Below, piece by piece: positions 44,700-55,810 of a stretch of DNA of 64,000 nt. How positions within the stretch are numbered: position 1 is the first letter of the stretch; every line of letters starts with the position of its first letter. The stretch lies in the NCBI RefSeq assembly GCF_918797505.1, contig NC_092795.1, forward strand, positions 27,887,131 through 27,951,130, given 5' to 3'. The notes under the pieces were generated by a model that had not been told where the DNA came from, did not search any database, and worked only from the letters and a program-made list of their open reading frames with translations. The translations under genes and the position numbers were made by a program. This DNA is from Bemisia tabaci (Eukaryota > Arthropoda > Insecta > Hemiptera > Aleyrodidae).

Positions 44700-44885
44700 T
44701 CCAGGCGTTTTTGCCTTTGCGATTGTATCGATTGATCTGCCGTTTTTTTAAAACCTGTTGGCAAAAAATATATCGATGAACAAGGTATTCGCAACGGACG
44801 AACACCTTAATAATCATTCTTCACCATTGGATTCAAAATAGGGAAATATCGATAATCGATCATTCACGCCTTTGCACTGCTCCTC
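44700..44885 (+). mobile_element. TTTAAACC/ATCGATTATC repeat family, copy 3
   Basis: Blocks in order: TTTGCCTTTGCGATTGTATC, ATTGATCTGCCG, AACCTGTTGG, CGAACACCTTAATAATC, GGGAAATATCGATAATCG, ATTCACGCCTTTG. Confidence 0.65.
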
Positions 44886-45721
44886 CAAGCTTTAAAGCCT
44901 CTGGATTAGAAGAGCAAATTCCCCAACCAATTTCCGATCATAGTAGACATCAATGTGTCGGGTTGTCATCAGTCTTTAAAACTCATTTAAGTTTGCTTTA
45001 TTGCTAAAATGAATAACCTTGGCAAGAAGAACGTAAATGTTTCCTGTGGCAGGAAATTGAGATGAATGGTGGCACTCCTGCGTTCTGATCATACTTTTGA
45101 ACCAAAAAAAAAAAAAGTGCGGCCCCTGTCAAAATTTGTTGGTAGATTGGTGGACCACCAGTCATCAGCATGTCTTCTTTGATTCGGAATTGGTTCGGAA
45201 TTTGATCGTCTATGCAGGGCTTTTAAAACCCATGCTTATATTAGCACAAAGCCGAACTAATTATTGTATAGTGTCACCACTAAGGACAATATTCAATGAA
45301 ATGAGACCAAAAAATAAATGGGTAAAATAGATGGAAATCGAACAAAAAATGCTTGGAACGTTTGACTAAAAAATTAAAAGAAAATGTTGAAACCTAATTT
45401 CATCAAACGAACCTATTCATTTTTTGATACTCTGGAGGATCAGCGTAAAAAGCGGCACGAGCTATTCTTCCGTCGCCGAAGAATTAGATTCAAAACGTCT
45501 ATTTGAAATGGTTTTTTTATGTTGATAAACTCCTTTCGCGCAAATTCGTCCAATTAGTCACGAAGAGCAGATTGCGTGCGTCAACGGGGAAAGGGGAGGC
45601 GATTGACTCCGTCCGTTGGACTTTCTTTCTTATTCTTTTTTCAATTTCCCCGGTGCGATCTCTGGACGCTCAGAGTTTTTTCCATTCATCTCAATTTAAA
45701 TTTGAATTGTCCTCATTGATC

Positions 45722-45883
45722 AGTCCTGTCACTTGACTCACCACTAACTAGCTCACCCTTTACCGCGCCGCGTCTTAATCAATTGATATTCCTCTTCTCC
45801 GAATTCCTCCTTTGCTGATAGTCTCTTAGAGTCGATCGGCGAGTCCAAATATCCATCCTGAATTTTCAGCGCGTCTTTCACAG
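45722..45883 (+). promoter_or_regulatory. Possible start site and non-coding first exon
   Basis: TCAGTC at 45720-45725 matches the arthropod initiator, and 160 bases on there is a strong donor, CACAG|GTAAGT at 45884. The stretch has no useful ORF. No downstream coding exon is found in the window, so this is only a signal match. Confidence 0.25.
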
Positions 45884-46125
45884 GTAAGTCTCATGAATCG
45901 GATTGGCATACTGAAAGCTCGCAAAGTTTCAGGATTAGGACACGCGGGTTTCGACTCGGGGCACTCGAAGAGCTAATTCGCTGCTGTTACTCATTTCCAT
46001 CTACTAAAAACAATCACCGTTTGAAACTGATAAGATAAAGCGAAGGATCATTTTGACGGTAGAGGCGATTAATTTTCAATTATAATGAGTGAAGTCTACT
46101 ATATTACGAGGATACATAACACAGC

Positions 46126-46858
46126 CCTGCGTTTTTTTGGCGTCATGTCGAGTTGCATGGCATGTCGTTGGGGATTGTTTCGAAAATGGTATTTGTTATC
46201 TCAAAAATTTCGGGAGGAAGGGGGTGAAAAAATATCCAAAAATTTCCCAATCACGTAAGGATTTCTGCAAATCCAAAAAATTATGAGGAGCATAACTTTT
46301 TCTGGTGTTATTTTTAAAAAATTTTGACCGGGAGGGGGGGGGGGGGGGAGGGGGAGGAGAAAGGAGAGAGAAAAGAGGGAGGGGAAAAGGGGGGAAAAGA
46401 GGGGGAGGGGGGGGAAAGAGGGGGGAGGAAGGGGAAGGGGGGAGGGGGAAAAAGGGGAGGAGGGGGGGGGGGGGAGGGAGAAGGAGAGAGATAGGGGAGG
46501 GGGGGAAAAGATTTTTGGGGGAATAAAATTCACCTTAATATTGCATAAATAGTTGACCCGACGAAATTTCGGACGTGCCAATGGTTATTTCATTACGGGT
46601 GGAGATTCTTCAGTCAAAGCAATGGTTTCTATAATTGAAAAAAAAAAATTAAAAAATAAAAATCGGCAATGTTCCGCCCAACAAAAAAAAATAACAAAAT
46701 TTTGAATTGCAAAAAAAAAAAAAATCATGACCGTGATTGAATTTTTTGAATATTTTTCCAAAATTCAGCGCTTAAAAAATGCATAAGAATCAATCCAAGA
46801 CATTGCCATGCAACTCGAAATCGGACCAAAAAAAAAAAAAATACGCGGGGGGTGTGCA
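46126..46858. repeat. Large inverted repeat enclosing a polypurine tract
   Basis: GCGTTTTTTTGG plus TCGAGTTGCATGGCATGTC on the left (46129-46176) is matched inverted by GACATTGCCATGCAACTCGA and CCAAAAAAA..CGCG on the right (46799-46850). The two sides are about 620 bp apart. It may be a MITE that grew by microsatellite expansion. Confidence 0.6.
46330..46510. repeat. Polypurine tract, G/A only for 162 bases
   Basis: From 46330 to 46491 the plus strand contains only G and A, with G runs up to about 16; after one T it continues to 46510. ORFs across it (Gly/Arg-rich on plus, Pro/Ser-rich on minus) are artefacts of the tract. Confidence 0.9.
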
Positions 46859-46882
46859 TACGCGGTTCTAGACCCCTTATGC

Positions 46883-47346
46883 TTAGGGGTGCCCAGGAGG
46901 CGGAAAATGTCGGAGACCCGGGCCCCGGGGAGGGGACGGTACGCTCAGGGGGGGAGAGGCCTAAGTTTCGGCCCTCAAGTGTGATTATCCCTTGACCTAC
47001 CCTCCTTTCCCCTTTTCTCTCCCCTTCCTTTCTATACTTAAAATACCTATACAATTCAATGTAGAGGAAATTTTTAGCAAAACTTTCCATCAAAACTACA
47101 ATCTTACCATAAAAAAACAGTAGAATCTTTGTGAAACACAGGCTATCAATATTAATTCTGTTTGAAACATTTTCAATTTTAAATGGCTACTGGGCATTTT
47201 TCCTCTGCTCAGTTGTGAGCGGGAATACAAGAATCTTTTCAAAGAGCAGTATTTCCGGTTCTGTAAACCATACTTATTTTTTGCTTGGAGGGTGCCCGGC
47301 ACCCACTGGCCAACCCCGTAAGAACCGCCTATGGGGCTGGTGGTAA
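46883..47346. repeat. Possible relic with GGGTGCCCAGG and CCGCCTATGGGG ends
   Basis: TAGGGGTGCCCAGGAGGCGG on the left and AACCGCCTATGGGGC on the right resemble worn inverted termini of a hAT-type element. Short and uncertain. Confidence 0.3.
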
Positions 47347-47621
47347 TTTAGAGAGCGTCTTCGGTTGATTGCTCTAATTGTTATCGGCGAAAGTATAGTT
47401 GTATTTTCATAAGGGCCTTTGATTGATGATTTCATAATCTTAAAAAAAACGTCAAAAGTTCAAGGGAGATTTCCGAACTTTTTTGTTCCAAACATCCCAC
47501 TCCATGACAGCTCAAGTGTTCCGGAATTATTGTTTAGATTTTTTCAAAAGTTCCAGAAAGGAAAGTTCCAGAAAATGCTTAAAGATCCGGAACATTTCGA
47601 GAATATCAAAAGTTCCGGGAA

Positions 47622-47623
<2 letters not shown>

Positions 47624-47666
<43 letters not shown>
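47624..47666. repeat. 43-base A run
   Basis: A pure A run preceded by GGGAAAT; another of 34 bases is at 48568-48601. Either retroposed tails or slippage. Confidence 0.85.
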
Positions 47667-47669
<3 letters not shown>

Positions 47670-47859
47670 GGAAAGAGGGATAAAATCTCTAAAAAAAGTT
47701 TCGACATTGATTACTAGTTCGAGAAATGGGAGCCATTACGCCTCGCTCTTTGCGACTAGTTAGATGATGGGTAGATTTCGATGGAGGAATGGGAGGGGAA
47801 TGACACAGATTTTCCTGCCACAGTGAATCTTATACGAGGGGCAGCATTAGCAACCGCCC

Positions 47860-48380
47860 GTCGAACTGCAGACTTTAATCCGAGACGCGACGAGCGATTC
47901 CGATGGATTTCAAGTGGCATCGAAGGGGGGCAGAGGGGGGCGGTCAACTTCGCGACGCGACACCGCGAAGCGACGCGGCGGATCGACGCAGCGCGACGAC
48001 CGGCGGAAATATCGGCGGTAATTTGGCGGGAAGTGCAGTCGGGGGAGGGGGCGCGGTGAGGGCGGGGAGGGTGCGGAGAGGGGGGTCGGAAAATGCCGAG
48101 GGAGCGCGAACGGCGAAGTGCAGTCACTTGTAGGATCCGCGCCGCGACGCGCACGCCGAGGGACCGCGGGCTGTTGGTGGGATGGGGGGGGGGGGGGACC
48201 AACACGGGAGCAACAGGTGATTGGAATCGTCACTGCCCCCGACCGTCCCCCACCCCCGCCGGCGATGCCGCGCCGCGACGCCGGATTGTAGCGCTATTGT
48301 CCGTATGAGAGCTTTGGACTTTCGCGCTCCGATATCTGAAGATTTTCCTCTACGTTTAAGAATATCTCAGCGTTTCCCAG
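47860..48380 (+). promoter_or_regulatory. GC-rich island followed by a strong splice donor
   Basis: A CpG-rich block with a run of about 12 G near 48186 ends near 48300. About 80 bases further a consensus donor, TCCCAG|GTAAGT at 48381, follows a stretch of ordinary composition. This is the layout of a promoter and non-coding first exon on the plus strand. No downstream exon is identifiable here. Confidence 0.3.
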
Positions 48381-48567
48381 GTAAGTTGGGAATTTTTCCC
48401 GAACGGAATAATAAGCGTACACGTAACCTTGCCGTATACGATCGCACTCGCGGCTCGAGAAAAAATATTTCGTTGTCAGTATCTTCGTTTGCGAGGTTGG
48501 TGACACTTTTCCTCCGCCCCAAATTTAACCCTTGGCTATTTGATCTACTCAGTAGTTTAAGTTTATG

Positions 48568-48601
<34 letters not shown>

Positions 48602-48603
<2 letters not shown>

Positions 48604-50891
48604 CGAATTAAATCCTTGATTTTCATTGACTTATTCGCATTTTGATTCGCTGTATGAGAGCGGTCAAATTCAAACGACTCATTCATCAGATTTTCATGTT
48701 CGATGCCGTCATGAACTCATGATGCCGGAAAAAATAATTTCTTGCGCATTCTTGGGATTTGAGAGAGTTTAGAGTTTTTCATCCCGAAGCATAGGAACTC
48801 AAGGATTCAGTCGGGAAATTTTCGGATTTAGGGTTCATACATGAAATCTTTAGGGATTCAGGGATTTTTTATGAAACCTAGAGATGATTTTCTTTCCCGG
48901 CCGTGGGGATTCTACTTTGGATGCGAAGAAAACATCTTTTCTGTTAGACAGTTTATCCTTAAAGTTCATGTGGATTTTCTTAACTTATTTCAACATGTTT
49001 AAAAAAGAGTTAAAGAAATATTTTTGTTCCTTTCCTTTGAAAAAGAAAAAAACATAAAATAATTGTAGATTATCAAACTTTACGGAGACAGAGATACACA
49101 TTTTTGCATAATTAATTCTTGATGTCTGATTTGACCAGGAAGCGGAAAACAGACCCCTCAAAGGGTCTTTTTATGAATGGCAGGATAGGGGGGGGGGGGT
49201 GTCGGTCAGAAATATCAACGAGCCGGTTCGAACCGTTGACCTTCTCATTAAACGACTCCTGAAGGATATGAAGGAGGACAGATCGGGTGGAGCTGCCACC
49301 GGTCATGAATAATGCAAGCGTTATAAATAAATACATAAATCCCTTTTAACGCGATTATCGTATCCTCCTTTCTCTGTTTTTCCCTCTATAAGAATTTCAG
49401 CGGCGGAGCTATTGGTCCTTAAACTCGGTTGACTTCAGTCTGCCCCCCCCCCCCCCCGGTCCCTAAAACTCCCTATACACCGAAAGGCCATCAAGAGAAT
49501 TCAATTTTCCTCCGTTCAATGCCTCATTCGCTCATCCTAGCAAAGCATTATTGATATGCATTCAGACTGCAATACGCAAAAAGCAACTATATTTTCTGAT
49601 GCAACCATAAATACTCACATAAGCATAGCTCATTAGTTATTTCTCAAAGTTGCCGACAGTTTCAAAGGGAAAATCCGTACTACTTAACTGTGATGTCAAA
49701 TGACAATGAGGATCCATTCAAATATTGGCCCTCAGGTATAAAAATAACTTCAGGAAATTTAATTATATAAGATCTTCGATTAAGACCATTCAATAGACTA
49801 ATGGCCTCATACAGCGTAATTTTAACTTCCACTTCAACCTAATCAGCCTCTCGTCCTAAAAAATTCTCCAGACAGAGCGGAATCTTCTTTTTAGGGGTCG
49901 AGATTATTTCTTTATCGTGGAATTGGCTTTAGAGGTTTGATTCATGAGACGTTTGCTCACCAACGCGCCACGTAGCTTATGCGTGAAGATTTAGCTCCAA
50001 TATTGAGGAGATTCTGAAGTGAAGTCTGGAGAAGTGGAGAGTCTCCATGCTACGGAGTTTCGTCGTCCTCAACAATTTTCCGAGGATATCCATATCATGC
50101 TCCAATAACTATTTTTTTACGATTTCAAAGATCGGCAACATTGTGATATATATAAGCAGTGCATTTCTCGGAAAATATGACAATGTTGCGATAAAAATCA
50201 GTAGTGGTTTACTTCATCAGCACAATAGGCAACGATCGAATTCAGTCACGGTGTGTGAGAAACAATCGAAGCTTCAGTTATAGTGTCGCATATGTGACGG
50301 ATACCAAAAGAATTTCATTGGATGCAACTATTCGGGCTCCATGGATGTCCCTGTTGCATACATGCTCAAGTGAAGGCGTTTTGACTTCAGACACTGACTG
50401 CCTCACCGGTGGCGCTCGATGTGGCGAGTCAATGAAAGTAGCCGGACAAATTGCAGAAACATCAAAAGCTCAAATTGTTGTTAATACGGAAAGTGAAGGT
50501 TTTAGAAGTATAGTTTCATTGATTTTCTCGTAAAATCACGTTCAAGAAGCACCTCACACACTTTTTAAAATGAAGAACTGAACACCATTTGCAGTTTCAG
50601 GAAAAAGTCTCATGTCCAATCTCTCTGAAAGGTTCGGATCATTGTGCGACAAACTTTACTGCACGGATCTGAATTGACAGAATGCCCCAAATTATTCATT
50701 TATATTTGGAAGACATTTCTTAAGCATGAATAGCTACTTTTCAGATCATGCTCAGCACATTGCAATATTATTGTGGAAGCACAGAAGATACTCATAGCCT
50801 ACACCTAGTTAAAACTATTCGTGCATTTGAGATATCTCTACAGTGTAAACGAAGAATTGAAAGCGCTCTGTCATTGGGGATCCTCGCACGG
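48602..50891. other. No gene seen
   Basis: AT-rich, with a G run near 49188-49198 and a C run near 49443-49457. Part of 50540-50650 weakly resembles the GATCGAGTCAAT MITE. Confidence 0.45.
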
Positions 50892-51846
50892 CCCTGGTAA
50901 AAATTGGCAGTAAAAAATGTGTTCCAAAATACTATAGACCTATAGCCGGCTGTACAATTTCTTATAGAATTTTATAGCCGATGGCGATTAAGCAACAGCC
51001 AGACGATAAAGTTTATGCTAAACGTTACTAAATACGAATACTAGGACTTAGTTAGTTTTTGGACTACCGCTCTCGTTTTGTGCCGTAGTATCTTGATTTA
51101 TTTTGCGAGGAAAGCTCCGTACTTTTGAAGGATGCCTGTCATTCTTCATATGTTGGAGCGCCTTAAATTTCTTATGATACTGTGCACTACCTCTGGTGTA
51201 AAATAGTTGCTTCAGACGCCGTGGCACGCTGCGGCGTGGCGGGCGGGCAGAGAGCGCGAAACGCGCATTGGCGCCTACAAACCTGACAGGGATACTTCAC
51301 GCATTGCGCAATGCGTGAAGTATCCCTGTTAGGTTTGTAGGCGCCAGTATGCGTCGCCGCGCAATGCGTGAAGTGTCCCTGTTAGGTTTGTAGGCGCCAA
51401 TGCGTCGCCGCTCCGCTTTGTGTTAGGCTGTAATATTTAATCTCGTGGAGTCAGCGTTTTTCAACTCATGATTTTTAAATGTTTGCACACTCTGTATGGA
51501 CCATCTCATTTTAATTGATGAAAAAAAAAAATATTTTAAAGGAAAATAGAATGTGTGTTTTGTAAATATTAAGGTAGTTCCGTATCAAAATTAATGATTT
51601 CCAAAGCACACGAATCTCTACACAATTTCTTATAGCCTTTTATAGCCAATGGCGATAAAGTGTAAAGCCCGGCGATAGGAACTATAGCCCGACTGTATAC
51701 TTTTTTATAGCTTCGTATAGCCCGGCTACATGATTTGCTCCGCTTTCTACAGCCAGCTATATGATTTTCAATAGCCTTCTTTAGTCGGCTATAAGAACTC
51801 CTATGGTATTTTGAAACGCAGCTCGTATAGCCAATTTTTACCAGGG
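50892..51846. mobile_element. CCCTRGTAAAAATTGGC element, copy 2
   Basis: CCCTGGTAAAAATTGGC and its perfect complement form 17-bp termini of a 955-bp element. The GC-rich core (51255-51410) holds three TTCACGCATTGCG-type words, one more than copy 1. Both flanks carry many copies of TTATAGCC / GGCTATA (for example TTATAGCCGATGGCGAT), which makes much of the element self-complementary. Confidence 0.9.
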
Positions 51847-52680
51847 GGAAGCCCACCGTTGACGCCGCCAAAACGCCTTCACTCTGGTGCATATGCAACC
51901 TGTACATCCATTAAGCTCGAATAGTTGCATTCAGGAGTTAAAATTAAATGTGTTCGCCGCATTCAACTCGAAGGGCGCTTTGCGCATGTTTCACCAACAC
52001 CATAGCTTAATTATAGCGTTGCCGATTGTGCTGATAAAGTAAACTATTACTGATTTTTATCGCGACATTGTCAGTTTTCCGAATGATGCTTCGATTGTTC
52101 AAATATATAACACGTTGCAATCCTAAAATGTGGACTGCGATGTCTACTTTTTTCGACTTACGAACGACGAACGTGGCAAGGTCGCCTAAGGGTCACTTCA
52201 GGAAAGATACGAGCGCGCATCCCAACATATTTGTATTTTTTCTCGCTTAAGAGTTATAGACCCTACCCTAATGCTTCTCAGACGATCAGCGATTTTTGAG
52301 ATTTTGCATCTTGCGAAATAACTCTAGAAATCACTACTGAATCGTAATACTAATTCAGAGCCTCTTCTAAGCATGCTAAAATTTTATGTAACACGATTCT
52401 TTCAAACATTTTAGCTACGACCCTCTCGCTCCGAGTACCTCCGAGATGCCTACAAAATGACAAAAATTGACAAAATTGTGCCATGACAAAAATTGTTTTG
52501 GGCATAAATCAACTAGTTATTTTCTTTGACGATACGGATTACAAACTATCGCTGATTGAAATAAAAATCAATCGCAATTTTTATTCACGGGAAGTATCTT
52601 TTTTTGAAAAAATTGCACTCATTTCGACCTAATATTGAGAATTTTTTACCTAAAATCCATTAAAATCAAGGTCAATCATC
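51847..52680. other. No gene seen
   Basis: Mixed AT-rich sequence without exon evidence. Confidence 0.45.
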
Positions 52681-53489
52681 CAGGGCCGGATTAAGGTGGT
52701 GGCCACATGGGTCGCGGCCCATGGCGGCAAATCAAGGGGGCGGCAAATTTTGCAATTTTTTTAAATGTAGGTGTAAAAAAAATCGGATTTAGAAAAAAAA
52801 ATTACAAACGAGAAAAGGCTACAAAATCTCTCATTTCCTGAGAGTATAGTAATTTCTAATTTTGTCTTTCAGTGATACAAGAGACAGCACCTTTAATTAG
52901 TCGAGTTAAGAGAGAAACCAAACACACAATTTGGCTTGGAACGGCGCGACTTAGGGAGAAACGATGACGAGGACTTGAGATGAAAAGGAGAAGCCCTCGG
53001 CACGGCAATCGGCATGTACCACATATTAGCGCCTACAAGACTGCACGAATACTTCACGCATTGCATCAAACACAGTGCGGTTATTGGGGTCAGCGTGAAA
53101 CGGATAGCGCCTACAAGAATACATGAACACTTCACGCATTGCGCCAAACACGGTGCGGTCGGCGCGGCGGCGGAACTTAAAATCATTAAACCAAATTTTG
53201 TATTTGTTCTTTCATAACTTTTTCGTTCATTTCTTATAAATGGAAGGCCTTGTCCATTAGAGATAGGTTTGCGAAACTTGACTTTCGCGCAAAGTTCTGT
53301 GACCTTTTGCTAGTAGTGTTGACAGGGCTCTCCCAAAAAATGTGTTCAACACGAGTAAACGCGTCTTATGCACCCCTCCCCCGCTGGCACGTTCACTTGA
53401 TGGTTTTCATTGATGTTTCAAAACGAATGAGAAGGGGGCGGCAAAATACAGGCGGCCCCAAGGGCGGCAAGTAGGAAAATCCGGCCCTG
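52681..53489 (+). mobile_element. hAT-like non-autonomous element, intact copy
   Basis: Starts CAGGGCCGGATT and ends AATCCGGCCCTG, matching the usual hAT C-A-G-G-G style of terminus. It is 809 bp. Two 78-bp tandem units start at 53029 and 53107, each with GCGCCTACAAGA and ACTTCACGCATTGC. A diverged inverted copy with three units is at 8752-9698. The flanks (CAATCATC / ATCATATC) do not form a clear 8-bp duplication. Confidence 0.85.
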
Positions 53490-53726
53490 ATCATATCCGC
53501 ATTTCGTAGACCTGGACGCATTTAATGCTCAAATACTTTTGTATCGGTGGTGGACGTCATGAAACACTCCCCCTGATTATGATTTTACGAACAACAATAT
53601 CAGCTGACGTTTTACTTTTCAAAAGAGATGAAATAATCTTATTTGTAATTCTAGCGATTCGTCAAAAAGAGGAGAGCATTATTTTTCGCGAAAATACAGT
53701 GATTTGGCCCTCTTAATAAAAAGAAA

Positions 53727-54101
53727 ATGACACGAGAAGTCCATAACGTCAATCAAAATACACGTTTTTCGACTGTCACTAAAGGCTGTATAATTTTTGC
53801 TCGTTCTGGAAAGGTGCTGAATTATTCGAAATTAATTGCAGGCGCTTCGCTGGAAGAGGGAAGAAGAGAACTCGCAATTTCTCTAATTGAAACCTCCTGG
53901 AAAAATTCTGAACCACACGGGTCGAACATTTCCATTTCATCACGTGATAAACATTCGAAGATCAAAAGCGGCGATACAGGAATGATTATCAACCTTAATG
54001 GATTAAATAGATGTGCATTTAAAAGAATTGGTTCGTTTCCTCGAGTTAGGTTCCCAAGTATTACTTATTCATGTATGCAGTCCACTTCCGTGCAAGACTA
54101 A
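53727..54101 (+). CDS. Weak ORF, 124 codons, unrecognised
   Basis: Opens MTREVHNVNQNTRFSTVTKG. It is the longest ORF of the 51-56 kb stretch outside repeats, in sequence of ordinary composition, but has no domain, no clear promoter and no relative that I know. It may well be chance. Confidence 0.2.
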   Translation: MTREVHNVNQNTRFSTVTKGCIIFARSGKVLNYSKLIAGASLEEGRRELAISLIETSWKNSEPHGSNISISSRDKHSKIKSGDTGMIINLNGLNRCAFKRIGSFPRVRFPSITYSCMQSTSVQD

Positions 54102-55333
54102 TATGGGCCTCTATTATCTCCTTCCAAGCTGCATAACTTCATCGGTACTTTTCATTTGGTGACCACTGTTTTTTCTTGTTAATATTTTAAATGCAATAAG
54201 GCGCAATATTGTCTCGAAGTGAATTTGTCAACATTCTATACATTTAACGTTGAAGTGCGGCACCTGTGCTTTAAAGAGAAAAAAACACAGAGACAAATTT
54301 GAATGAATTATTTTGCAACGCAGTGAATTTTCATCTTTCACACATTTTGTTTTCCTTATGACAAAGGTGCTTGGTCCGAGTTTAGCAGAGAGATACCAAA
54401 TTACATCAAAGTCGAATCGAGGACAAGAGGTTTTATTCCTTATGTAATAAATGGATATAAAATACCTATTTTCACAATCAAAATATTTTCCTCCACTTTC
54501 GATTTTTGACGGAAAGAGGGGTACAGATGGTTAAGCTTAAAACTATCTCTAACTCATCATTTCTCAAAATGTGACCTGGTTCCTTCCTGTCTAATTGGAC
54601 GTGCTTAAAACAAAATGAACTATATCCACTGTTACTTGGACCCTAAGGCCCATAAAACTACATGCAGGCATGCATGACCAGGCCCATGTTATGATGGAGT
54701 TAGTTTCTTTTGATTTATAAAATTGTAATAAACGAGACTTGACGACCTCGCAAAGATAAAATACTTTTTGCTCTGATGAAACTAACAAGTGTTAGTCTGT
54801 TTGTGATCTTGACCATTGTTAAGAAATTAGTAAATCACCTCGGAGCTTTACACCAGATATTGTTCCTGACCATGCCTGATTTTGCCGGCGCTGAGCTGCT
54901 ACCTGCTCTGCCGAATCGATGGAATTCAAGAGAGAACTGCGGAGCGACTACCACTAGTGCTTACAAAATGCCTATTGCCATGCAAAAGGACCAATCACCA
55001 CGTTCGAGGCGCTGTGCAGATAGGTCTTTTTGTTTCGAAGCTTCTAATCGCAAGATCAGTATCGCGGCGGAATGACTAGAACGCTGTTGCTCAATCTTAG
55101 ACGCGAGGCTCATTTGCGTCGAAAAATTTGAAGTACGCAAAAACAATAAAGTGAGCTAGTTACACTCCTCGGCGGCACTTCGCGATTCTGGTGCCGGATT
55201 GTGCTAAAATTGAGCGCTTTTCTTCGCGTAACTCAATGTAATATAAGAAAATTGTATCCCACAAACTGGCAACATCGTCTGCGATCCGTATTAAGTCCGC
55301 TAATGCCAAATAGTGAGCTAAATTTCCTACAAG
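54102..55333. other. No gene supported
   Basis: A 99-codon ORF at 54776-55075 starts with a hydrophobic stretch (MKLTSVSLFVILTIV) but overlaps another frame of equal quality and lacks other support. Confidence 0.45.
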
Positions 55334-55594
55334 ATATCAACGGTAAAAGTCGGCAATCACATAACTCGGTTTGCGACGTCGCAGACTTCCTGTCATACTT
55401 TATTTTTTAAACGGAAAACTACTCAACGATAATTCTTTAAAACTGCCGTGATTTTTCTTCTATGTGCGAGGAAAATTCTGCAAAAACTTCAAGGAATCAT
55501 GTCCATTTGTTCTTCTTTAAAAAAATAACATAGTTGCGGAGATTTTCAGACACCGCAAACGAGTTATGTGATTGCCGACTTGCACCGTCGATAT
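55334..55594. mobile_element. CATATCGACGG foldback MITE, copy 2
   Basis: About 261 bp, aligned along its length with 28172-28440, including GTCGGCAATCACATAACTC at one end and its complement at the other. Confidence 0.87.
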
Positions 55595-55634
55595 GGAGTC
55601 CATTGCACTGGAAAGATATGTATAACCAGTGGAA

Positions 55635-55810
55635 AAACGTGAATCAATAATTGAGCCATCGGCTTTCGATATTTTCCCATTTGAAGCTATGGTAAAAAAT
55701 CGATATTATTGATTAGGGTGTTCGTTGAGATTACCCTGATAATCGATCCTTTTTCATATAGGTTTAAATGGCGAGTCAATCCATTCGTCGCAATGCACGC
55801 CACACTATAC
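55635..55810 (-). mobile_element. TTTAAACC/ATCGATTATC repeat family, copy 4 (inverted)
   Basis: On the minus strand the blocks appear in order: GGCGTGCATTGCGACGAAT, GATTGACTCGCC, ATTTAAACC, GGATCGATTATCAGGG, CGAACACCCTAATC, GGGAAAATATCG. It directly follows the foldback MITE at 55334-55594. Confidence 0.68.

Noticed and set aside
45892..45902. CATGAATCGGA shared with 44564-44574 as a retroposition duplication
   Set aside because: The A run precedes the first copy rather than the second, which is the wrong order for a retroposed insert between them.
46201..46581. Proline-rich 126-codon ORF and Gly/Arg-rich ORF on the opposite strand
   Set aside because: Both are direct translations of the polypurine tract.
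47756..48308. ORFs of up to 149 codons in the GC island
   Set aside because: Arg/Ala/Pro-rich frames overlap on both strands at once, as expected for CpG-rich non-coding DNA.
52673..53497. 8-bp target duplication for the intact hAT-like element
   Set aside because: CAATCATC and ATCATATC agree at only 3 of 8 aligned positions.
54776..55075. Secreted peptide candidate with a signal-like N-terminus
   Set aside because: An equally long overlapping frame exists, there is no mature-domain pattern, and no promoter or splice support.
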